Source: Utricularia gibba
Taxonomy: Eukaryota; Streptophyta; Magnoliopsida; Lamiales; Lentibulariaceae
Length of the DNA: 64,000 bases
Assembly: GCA_002189035.1 (NCBI GenBank)
Contig: CM007992.1
Coordinates: 2,976,001-3,040,000, forward strand
Reading direction: 5' to 3'
Position numbers and translations under genes: made by a program. Within the stretch, counting starts at the first letter, position 1, and every line of letters begins with the position of its first letter. The notes under the pieces are model-generated. The model saw only the letters and a list, made by a program, of their open reading frames with translations, had not been told where the DNA came from and did not search any database. Below, piece after piece: positions 21,896 to 31,421 of this stretch.

Positions 21896-22954
21896 TTAGT
21901 GGGGAACCTTGAGAACAGGAAGAGGAGTATCGTGTGCGGCGGGGATGACTGGGAAATCCTCTAACTTGCAGTCAATGGTTGGGGAAACTGTGTTGGAGAT
22001 GAGGTTCAGCAGGACCTGTTCAAGCTGGGCTCCGTCGCTCCATTCATGAATTGAAGCTTGGATGTGGCTCCTGTTTTGGGAGATCAGATCCCAGACGGGA
22101 AAATGTTTCCTCGGCAACATGAAATCATCTTCTGTCAGTTTCAGGGTTGGGCAGAAGTCCCCTGTTCCATCTCCGAGATATATGATCTTTTTCTTGTTCC
22201 CTTCTTTCGCGAGTGATGCTTGAATCCTCTCTATGATCAACCCCTTTTCACCAAAACAGCATCAGTATACTTATTTAAGTTTAAGTGCTCTGTAACGAAT
22301 GCTTTATGAAACTGTGCATGTACCTTGCACATGTTGGGAGGGCAGCGGGGCAGCCATGGGGAGAAGTGGTGAAATCGATGTAGGGGGAGATTCTAACTCT
22401 TCCTTCCTCATCAACATAGCCAGGATTTGTGTTGATTTCTGAGAACAAATCCCTGATCCCGAGATGTTCAAGGAGGGTTTCAATGAAGAAGAGATTCGCG
22501 TCGCTCACTACTCTCAAATCACATCTGAACATCACAAACACCATCACCATTGCCAATAATTACAAATCATGAAGTAAGGAAGACAAGAAGAAACAGCTTT
22601 TTTAGTTAGTTACCCTAGAGAATGGGCTTTCTTGATTGCGGGAACAATTCTGGGATGAATGGGAGTTCTTTCCAACACTCGTTTGATATCATCCACACTT
22701 TTCCCGTTCAAATGCAACTCCCTCATCATTCTATCCTGTAAACATCACGAAAAGTTACAAAGAAGAAGATTCGACCTTGAAACTCTGCAGAAACAGAACA
22801 AAATCGAGAGCTTTACCATCAATGTGTTCCAAGGCATGGTGGGTCGCAACTGATCGAACAAATCGGTGAAACCCAGTTCATTAATGACCCAGTTATCACT
22901 ATCAACATTGATAATCGTCTTGTCAAAATCGAAAACCACCACAATACCAGCCAT
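21896..22954 (-). CDS. PHOSPHO-type HAD phosphatase (PPsPase1/PS2-like), one apparent frameshift
   Basis: Four exons on the minus strand: 22954-22817, 22735-22614, 22524-22324, 22243-21896; about 269 aa. HAD motif I is VFDFDKTII near residue 8 with both aspartates; CDLRVVSDAN provides motif II; IYLGDGTGDFCPTLKL provides motif III/IV. The N-terminus MAGIVVVFDFDKTI, the segment PWNTLMDRMM and overall order match the plant phosphate-starvation-induced phosphatases (inorganic pyrophosphatase 1/2, thiamine-phosphate phosphatase-like). Family knowledge: Mg-dependent cytosolic hydrolases acting on pyrophosphate, phosphocholine/ethanolamine or ThMP; the substrate cannot be told here. Oddity: exon 3 is 201 bases where phase demands 202. 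A base is missing close to the G4 run 22347-22350 (C4 on the coding strand), after which a CPPNMCKG-like motif should be read. As written, the frame stops at the start of exon 4. A TATA box lies upstream. Confidence 0.87.
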
Positions 22955-23022
22955 TTGCAGAGACCTCCACTTCTCAGAAAAACCAAGTATTGCGCTTGAA
23001 TTCCCAATGTGGGGGGTAGTCC

Positions 23023-23029
23023 TTATATA
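23023..23029 (-). promoter_or_regulatory. TATA box of the HAD phosphatase gene
   Basis: On the minus strand this reads TATATAA (within CTATATAAGG), about 70 bases before the ATG at 22954. The position and sequence fit a strong plant core promoter. Confidence 0.65.
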
Positions 23030-24293
23030 GAAACAATGGGGGTTGCGGGAATTCGAATACGCCAAGTTCATGCCTGGAATATTACCCTTGGGATGGAGAC
23101 TGGAGATGCGCTATGGCGATTCGAAGGGGAAATCCACCTTTTTCCCATGACGGATGATCCCCACCGTCGGTACACGATCCAACGGTAAATACCCGTCTTC
23201 CCTTTTTCTGGGAAATCCTGCAAAAAGCGAATATTCTTATTTATGGAAAATCTATGGAATAAAGGAATCACCGCATGTCACAAATGAAAACGGTTACTTT
23301 TATAATTTACTCCCGTAATCTTCGGACATTTTTAAATTGCATTGAAATAATTAATTTTCACTATTTAACGTATGTTTAATACTTAATTTTTTTTACCTTA
23401 AATCCCGCATTGTTTTAATATCAAATATAAATTATTTTTAAAAATTAAGTATATTTTATCTCTAATATTTTTTATTTTTTAAAATAAACTGGTTACTCAT
23501 ATTTAGTTAATTTGAAATAAGATTTATCTTTATATAATTTTTAAAGCATGCATTATAAATTATATCTTTTTGCAGTTACACTAACAAATATTCAATTTGC
23601 ATGAAGGTCTTGTCATTCCTCTAATTTCAAATAACTCATAATGCAACATATAAGATGATCTTACATCTTTTTTTATTAATTTCATTAACATTTTTCATGT
23701 ATTAATTTGTAGTCATTCTCAATTTTCTTATTGATTCCATTGAAAACACAATTTATCACCATACAATCCTCTCAAATTAAATTATATGCATTTGACACAA
23801 GCATGACAAATTAAATTATATGCATCTTATGCACTCTTCACACATAGCAAATGCAAGTATTTATCAATGATTCAATTTCTCTATACTAAATAATATATTA
23901 TTAAATGTTCATCATATCGAGATTAATTTTGCTTGGACACCCATCTCTTTTACTCATCTAATATATCTATTCTCAATGTATTTCCATACAATGCACTAAT
24001 TTTTATTACTGATAACTTTTCACATTATATCAACATCAATTTTAGTCCATCCTCTTTTGAACTCATAGCAATTCTTTGTAAGTGTTTATTGAGTGTCTAA
24101 AGTTTTATTGTGGTACAACCTATCTCTTTAATTATGGTCATTTGTAAATCATTAGAAACATTTTCATTAGTAATCACTCTTCAATCCATTTATCATAATA
24201 AAGTTTGATTTTCTCTTCATTCCTAATCTTTAATTGCATGTGTGATGCAAGAGATAATTGGAGATCACTCTAGTTCTTGTTAGGTATGAAAGT

Positions 24294-24790
24294 TGGGCCG
24301 ATCCTACTGACCCGACCCTAATTCAAAGGGTTTTCGCCAAATTTTGAATTAGGATTGGACTAAAGCTTGATTATTTATAATCATGATTAATATGGTCATA
24401 GTTCGATTATGTAGTGAGTTGGGCTGCCCCTAACCAGCCCAAAGGCCTACCATAAATAAATAAAGCATTTTATAAAATTATTAAATATTAATACACATAT
24501 TAGTTTTATTTAAATAATTTATACAAACTAGTTTAAAATTATCATATTACTTATCAATTCATATTATTTATCCAAGAAATGTCATGGTATATGTAAAATG
24601 AATTAATTATAATTATAATATATAAAACCTTATTTTCGAATTAGGCACTAGACCCATCGGGCTTTTGGGACCCTAAACCCAATCAGTCCTACGGGTCTCG
24701 TGCTTCGGGCCAAGAAGCGCAACAAATTTTCGGGTCTCCAACATATAAGCCCAAACCCGATATTTTCTAGGTCCGGCCCGGATCGGCCCA
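24294..24790. repeat. Segment bounded by an 11-bp inverted repeat, possible MITE
   Basis: TGGGCCGATCC at 24294-24304 recurs as its exact complement at 24780-24790. Both arms are set in GACCCG/GGCCCGG-rich DNA and close to a short TGAAA (left) or TTTCAT (right) run. The interior is AT-rich and non-coding. It ends about 170 bases before the CRNKL1 start codon, so it may contribute promoter sequence. No target-site duplication was identified. Confidence 0.4.
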
Positions 24791-24962
24791 CGAGGTTGAG
24801 TTTAAATTTTCATCCTCATCTACTGAACTTTTTCTTCTTTCTTGCCCTAGTTTCTTACATTCTTGCCTTCCTTCTCAACTGATTCATTCGCATTGGCGTC
24901 TTGGGGAGTTCAAGGTGCTTTGATAATCAGGTTGGAAATACTAGGAGGAAGATCTGTCGGCC

Positions 24963-27897
24963 ATGGCGACTAACAGAGACGGAGACCCCAACTTAGGGTA
25001 TCTAACGAAGAGGGAAACCGAAGTGAAGCTTCCACGCGCTACACGGGTTAAGAACAAGACCCCTGCTCCGATACAGATCACTGCGGAGCAGATTCTGCGC
25101 GAAGCTCGTGAACGTCAAGAATCTGAAATACGGCCACCCAAGCAGAAGATAACTGATGTCAACGAGCTCGGGGATTACCGCCTTCGGAAACGTAAGGAGT
25201 ATGAGGATTTGATTCGCAGAGTGCGGTGGAATAAGAGCGTGTGGGTTAAATATGCTAAATGGGAAGAAACTCAGAAAGATTATAAACGGGCGAGGTCTGT
25301 GTGGGAGCGTGCCCTGGAAGTTGATTACAGAGATCATACTTTGTGGTTGAAGTATGCTGATTTTGAAATGAAGAATGGGTTCCCTAATTATGCGAGAAAT
25401 GTGTGGGATCGAGCCACACAGCTTTTGCCGAGGGTGGATCAGTTGTGGTATAAGTATATACATATGGAGGAGATGCTGGGGAATGTGGCTGGTGCGAGAC
25501 AGATATTTGAGAGATGGATGAAGTGGGCTCCTGATCAGCAGGGATGGCTGTCTTACATAAAATTTGAATTGAGATATAATGAAGTCGAGAGGGCAAGGGA
25601 TATTTTTGAGCGGTTTGTAGATTTCCATCCAAGAGTAAGTGCTTGGATAAAGTATGCTAAGTTTGAGATGAAAAGTGGAGAAATCTCTAGGGCCCGGAAT
25701 TGTTATGAGAGAGCCGTGAACAAACTTGGAGATGATGAGGAAGCTGAAGACTTATTTTTTGCATTTGCTGACTTCGAAGAGAAGTGCAAGGAAACAGAGA
25801 GGGCACGGTGTATATACAAGTATGCGTTGGATCATATTCCGAAAGGGAGAGCTGAGGAGCTTTACAAGAAGTTTGTTGCTTTTGAGAAGCAGTATGGTGA
25901 TAGAGAAGGAATTGAGGATGCCATAGTTGGAAAGAAGAGATTTCAGTATGAGGACAATGTGAAGAAAAACCCTCTTAACTATGATTCGTGGTTTGATTAT
26001 ATCCGGTTGGAGGAAAGTTGTGGGGATAGAGAAAAGATTGAGGATGTTTATGAGAGATCTATAGCAAATATACCACCTGCTGCTGAGAAACGATATTGGC
26101 AGCGATACATTTATTTGTGGTAATGTGAAAGACTTTTTTCCCCAGTTTTCCATTTTGAAGATTTTATTTCGAGTTTGCATATTGATTTTTTTAGTAATCA
26201 TCAGGATTAATTATGCATTGTATGAGGAGCTTGACGCACAAGACATAGATCGAACCAGAGATGTCTACAGGCAACATATTTCTCTGACTCTACTATCTTG
26301 TATTTTGAGCTTGTCTGTATCGTGTAACAATCATGCTATCTTACCTCTCTTATTGAGTCATTTTACTTCATTTTCTTAGCGTCATGGCTTGGATATGACC
26401 CTCTACTTATTTTATATTTTCTATATTTAATCGTATAACTAACACACTTTGTTTTAATCAACAGCTTGTGTCTAAAAACAATTCCTCATGAAAAGTTTTC
26501 CTTCGCAAAAATATGGTTGATGGCAGCTCAGTTTGAGATACGTCAGTTAGATCTTGATCGAGCTCGACGAATTTTAGGTATGGCTATTGGCAAGGCCCCC
26601 AAAGATAAGGTATTGGCTACAGTATTCCTCTCATATATCTTGTTAGCGTCAGATTCCTTTTTTTTTCTCCAAATGAACTTGACTAAACTGTGGTTTTTAC
26701 AGATTTTCAAGAAGTACATCGAGATAGAGCTTCAACTTGGAAATATAGATCGATGCCGGAAGTTGTACGAGAAGTACTTAGAGTGGGCGCCAGAGAACTG
26801 TTATGCATGGAGCAAGTATGCTGAGTTGGAGAGGTCATTGGCAGAATCTGAAAGAGCTAGGGCTATTTTTGAGCTTGCAATTGATCAGCCTGCACTGGAC
26901 ATGCCAGAGTTGCTATGGAAGGTGCATTCTTGGAATAGCTTTTTTTCTAGTTAATTTTTGTATGCCGGTACCTACACTATGCCGGGTCAAGTGATGTGAC
27001 TCTGATAATGAGGTTTCCTGTTGTTTATCTGTGAAATGGACAATTTTGTGCCATGGAAGTGAAGTGCTGGTGATATTTTTAATACAATTAGCATGCTTGG
27101 AAACGTGTATTCTTCTTTCCAGTTTTGTTTATGTTAGCAACTTCATGCTTTTTTTTTTTCACGTACACTGTTCATTTCCACTAATCTGTGTAAACTCTCA
27201 TGGCAGGCGTATATTGACTTTGAAATATCTGAGTCAGAGTATGATAGAACTAGAGAGCTCTATGAAAGACTTCTAAACAGAACGAAGCATTTGAAGGTGT
27301 GGATCAGCTATGCCAAATTCGAGGCATCTTCAGTCGAAGAATTTCCAGAGTCAGACCTCTCTGAAGATGCTACCAACTCAAAGAGAGGTTGTCTTGAACG
27401 TGCAAGAGGTGAGACTAAACCTACCCTCATTATGTATACGCTATGCGTGTGTGTTGGTATTTTCCCCATCTTATCACTTAGTCATCTGCTTTGCATCAGC
27501 TGTGTTTGAAAGATCCCTCAGCCACTTCAGAAACTCCGCCCCAGAACTGAAAGAAGAACGAGCCATGCTGTTGGAAGAGTGGCTCAGCATGGAAAGCAGT
27601 TTCGGGGAGCTCGGTAACATCGAGTCCGTCCGTGCTAAGTTGCCGAAGAAACTGAAAAAGAGAAAGCAGATAGAAACTGAGGATGGTCCAGCAGGGTACG
27701 CATTTCGGTTGCATTCTATTCTTTGTGTAGCGTAGCCCATTTCTCTTGGAAATCGGTGCTGATGCAATGAAACTCTGCGCAGGTACGAGGAATACATCGA
27801 CTACGTCTTCCCAGAAGAAGCTCAAACCACAAATCTCAAGATCCTGGAAGCTGCTTACAAATGGAAGAAGCAGAAATCGGTTTCTGGTGATGAGTAG
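24963..27897 (+). CDS. CRNKL1: Crooked neck-like protein 1 (Clf1/SYF3), spliceosomal HAT-repeat factor
   Basis: Seven exons (24963-26119, 26205-26270, 26465-26609, 26703-26921, 27207-27408, 27500-27695, 27783-27897) give 699 aa, close to the family's usual size. The N-terminus has the hallmark [20 protein letters not shown] and [17 protein letters not shown]. It is followed by at least a dozen half-a-TPR (HAT) repeats with W..Y..FE / RAR..ERAL wording from about residue 75 to 600, then a charged tail ([11 protein letters not shown]). Family knowledge: a scaffold of the Prp19-associated/NineTeen complex in the nuclear spliceosome, needed for catalytic activation. Intron 2 (26271-26464) appears to use a GC donor (TACAG|GCAACA); all others are GT-AG. 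With the GC donor the peptide spacing between DVY and CLK equals that of relatives. The start is the first ATG and matches the family N-terminus. Confidence 0.95.
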
Positions 27898-28719
27898 CAG
27901 CCTGTCTTTGCTAGTTTGGAATGAAACAGTCTTCATTTTTTTTCCCTGATGAGTAGCAAGCACTGCGCTTCTGTACCATACTTCCAAATGTTAATATAGG
28001 GAGTTTCAGCACATGGAAAAATATATAAATTAATATTGTTTATGGTTTGCCGTTTTTATTTCATGTAATAACATGTACTATTCTTCATGTGCAATGTCTT
28101 GATTCAATCCAATGAGGCATTCATTAGTTGGAAGAACCGCACGTGTGCCTGACAATCTCCGAAAGCTTGTTTGCCTACAAGTAGGCAGCTATCTTGACGG
28201 GATATTCAGATATATGGCATCTTCTAACTAATGTATCAGAAATTTGGTCATCTTGATGGGTTATTTAGAAATAAGATCATCATCTCATTATTGTATGAGG
28301 AATCTGACCATCTTGACGAGGTATTTAGAATTATGGCCATCCTCTCACTAGCGTATGAGAAATCTGATCAGGCGTATATAGAAATATGATCATCTTCTCG
28401 CTATTTTGTAAGAATCTGGCCATCTTGACCGACCATAAAGAGTAGCAGGTTGATTGACAGGGTAAGTGACACTTCCTGGTTGACAGGATTTTGGTACTCC
28501 TATTGCTTGGTTATTGATGGAAGAACATTTAGCTTCTTCATTGGTTTTGTTGACACAAAAATATACTACAATCGCTTTCTGCAATGCTAACAACTTGTCA
28601 TTCATCACTTGAAAGTGGCGAGAGAAATGTCGATGAAACGTAAAGATTTTGTATCAGACTGTAGATCTGTTCATTAGTTTATCAGAAACTATTGAAAAGA
28701 AAGCAACTTGGAACTTGGA
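27898..28719. other. Intergenic between convergent CRNKL1 and GT14 genes
   Basis: Contains both 3' UTRs and a degenerate 60-bp tandem array (28194-28424). No exon was recognised. Confidence 0.55.
28194..28424. repeat. Degenerate 60-bp tandem repeat, four units
   Basis: Units at 28194-28252, 28253-28312, 28313-28369 and 28370-28424 (59, 60, 57 and 55 bases). Each follows the pattern TTGACGGGNTATTTAGAAAT, then ATGNTCATC, TCTCACTA, GTATGAGAAATCTG and GCCATC. Units are diverged from each other, so the array is old. It is not CRISPR-like because there are no unique spacers. Confidence 0.8.
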
Positions 28720-29979
28720 TCAGAACCCCAAAAGTTTGGAAGAGTTCTCTAACAAATGATCCAAGGCACTGGGAGCAATCTTCCTTGCAAACAAGAAGCA
28801 GACAGTGGCGAGCTGATCATTGTATTTGCAGGGCTTACCATAAAACAGTTTCTCAAAGAAACCTTGTGTTAGATCAGTCTTGCTGAATGTAGCTGGATGA
28901 GCTCCACCTCTTGACCAATCTGCCCACGTAAGGCTCCTGTTAGCAAGAAGATGAGGTGATTCCATGGACAACATCGTCTGGAAGTAATGCTCGTCGACAT
29001 AGCACGCGGGTCGACAGAACTGCTCAAACAGGGGGTAATATTTCTTGTCTTGAACGATTCTAACAGCAAGATGTCTGTTAACTTCGAACCACTGTGACCC
29101 TTTACGCCAATCTGTGAGATTGACTGTAGGCGACATGTTGGTGTTGTATCGTCCTCTTCCATAGGGTCCCTGTTCGTCGAATGAACCCATGAAGCTGTGC
29201 CTGGACTTTGAAATGTACCTGTATACGAAATCGAAGCTCACTATTGGAATGCAGGCTTCTGAGAGGAGGATGAACCATTCATTGGATATATCAAGTAGTG
29301 CATTTGCAAGAAGTCTTCTTTCTGCATCACACATACTCATCATCCCCCATTCAGCAACCTGAATAAAACACAGAAAGGGATACACAGATCACAAACCGCT
29401 GCCTTTTCATACTATGAATCTATGATTACAGTGCATCCATTTGCTTTACCTGACTTGGGATTTGCCTGTCATAGAAGACTGATGAAGGGGGAACTTCGGC
29501 TGATAAGAAGGTGATGTGTGAACATAGATAGAGTAATACTTGGTGTTTCCTTTGAAGAATCTCTCCCAGAGAGGAGCCAAGGGCAGAGGTCCTCTTGTTA
29601 AGAACATGAATGCAATCTTGGGAGTCCTCTTGAAAGGGTAATGCTGAATCATTGGAACAAATGAAGCTCGCCAAAGAAGCTCAGTGTCATTCATATCGTG
29701 CTGAAGCTTATAAGGAGATCTAATCCAACTTGCTAAAGTCCCAAGATCTTCAACGCATGGTTGAAGTCTTAGAATCACAGGGAACTCATTCGTGACTTTA
29801 ATCAAACGGCTGGTGTACACGTACACGAAAGAAAACACTACTCCCATCCCCAACAAAAACATAAGAACCTTGAGAGTTCTTAACGGAAAATGCCTCCCTG
29901 ATTTGGCTATGGCTCTGAAACCAGGCACCCCTTTGCCTTCTTCTAGTGAACCAAAGCTCCCTGTTCTCGACTGCAGCAT
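28720..29979 (-). CDS. GT14 core-2/I-branching-type glycosyltransferase, BC10-like (one apparent frameshift)
   Basis: Two exons on the minus strand, 29979-29450 and 29358-28720; about 389 aa after one shift. A short cytosolic tail is followed by one transmembrane segment at residues about 37-56 ([20 protein letters not shown]), giving type II Golgi topology. The lumenal domain has [67 protein letters not shown] and [13 protein letters not shown], the standard blocks of plant DUF266/GT14 proteins. Family knowledge: rice BRITTLE CULM10 is a Golgi member affecting cell-wall cellulose and arabinogalactan proteins; the donor and acceptor of this gene are not known. Oddity: exon 1 ends out of phase by one base. 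The expected [15 protein letters not shown] is broken at the G5 run 29487-29491 (five Cs on the coding strand where six would keep frame); as written it stops at 29447, inside the intron. Confidence 0.88.
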
Positions 29980-31421
29980 CTTTCACTGCAATGTGAAAAG
30001 GTACATTTCTCAATAAAAGGCAATGCCTTCGCAGCCCACACATGCACCCCACTTCCATAAAGCATAAACACGATGAAAAACGACCTGAATCTCAGGCTGA
30101 TCAATGAACAAACTCATCAACAGAATTAAACCCAATTGACATTCGATGGTTCCGTACCTAAAAAAGCACCCTGGAACATGAAACTTCAACGCGAAGGCGG
30201 AATCCCAGGATCACGGAGCTAATTTGATACAGAGTAAAACGGATAGGGAGCATTAACAACGAAGACAGAAGTTTTTCCCCGGAACCATTTTCACCGCCCT
30301 GAAATTGCTGTTCCGATGGTTCAAACCACTGAACGGCGCAATCTCTGTTTGCATTCGCTGCCGCTGCGAATTCCCCTGAATGGCGTTTTCTTCATGCAGA
30401 TAGGAAATTAAGAAAAAAAAAAAGAAAAAGAAAAAAGAACAGAATCCTATTGTACGGGAAAAAGTTCGCACCATAATTGTGACCATAAAGCCATCATTTT
30501 CGGCATCCCGACGCCAATTACATTGACTTCAGCATTTCATTTTCTCTAAATTATTATATTTCAATAATGTTTTAAAAATATAATTAAAAATTATTGAATT
30601 TGATGCAACTTACTATAAAATGATTGAATCCAAACTCATTATTCAATCAAAAAAACGAGTCCAACACGATTTTAAAACACAAACATCAAAATATTTGCAA
30701 AATCTACAACATCACCCTGTTATATAATCAATTTTGATATTAAATAGAATTAATTTTGAGATTGTAAAACTATTCTATATGATAATATAAAATTATATTA
30801 TATAACTTAATATAATAAATTATGTATTACAAAATTTAATAAATTAGATTATTATAAAATTTAATATGATGATATAAATATATTTTTAAAATATAAAAAT
30901 AAATATTACAATTTTTATAATTAATGTCTTATTTAATCAATAAAAATTGATATTCAAAAAAATTAATAATTTTAAAAATCAATCATAAAATCTAAATTTT
31001 AATTTTATCACAAAACGATTACATATTAAATACTTTTAATATTAATCATAATTAATTCAAAAAATGATATAAACAAAACATATCTTTTGAAATTACATAC
31101 AAAATAACTTAAATAAATGCATGTATCAAAATGGATCAACATGTCATTGTCATGGACCTTATTCCATCTCACATAGACAGAAGTTCCTTGTTTTTGTTAT
31201 TTTACTTTTGTGTGCGTGTGTGAGTTTCTTTTTGGGGGTATATTTTAAAATCATTCTAAAAAAATATGAAGCTCCATTTAACAGAACTTTTATAACGTAG
31301 CCAACCATGAGCCATTTCCAGTTCAATTCAGGACCATAACCAGGAATGGCTGGTGCATTTGCCACCTTTTGTTTCTCAAAACCTTGCTGTGAGAAGTAAA
31401 AACTGTGTTGATGGAGATGAG
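29980..31421. other. GT14 5' flank and AT-rich intergenic DNA
   Basis: 29,980-30,500 probably contains the GT14 leader and promoter. 30,520-31,150 is AT-rich and carries repeat family B copy 3. The final 250 bases are the 3' flank of the RNA methyltransferase gene. No further exons were seen. Confidence 0.5.
30722..30905 (+). repeat. Dispersed AT-rich repeat, family B, copy 3
   Basis: Carries AATAGAATTAATTTTGAGAT, GTAAAACTATTCTATATGAT and AATATAAAATTATATTATA in the same order and orientation as 3878-4035. Non-coding, limits approximate. Confidence 0.55.

Larger units (their letters stand above)
22955..24962. other. Intergenic between divergent phosphatase and CRNKL1 genes
   Basis: Phosphatase promoter to about 23,250, then a 1-kb AT-rich block without exons, then a GGCCC/GACCC-rich inverted-repeat segment (24294-24790) and the CRNKL1 leader. 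Confidence 0.5.

Noticed and set aside
25002-25628. 208-codon antisense frame in CRNKL1
   Set aside because: It is the complement of HAT repeats with strong sense coding; no independent evidence.
28194-28424. CRISPR-like repetition
   Set aside because: Units are contiguous and diverged with no spacers; the genome is that of a plant.
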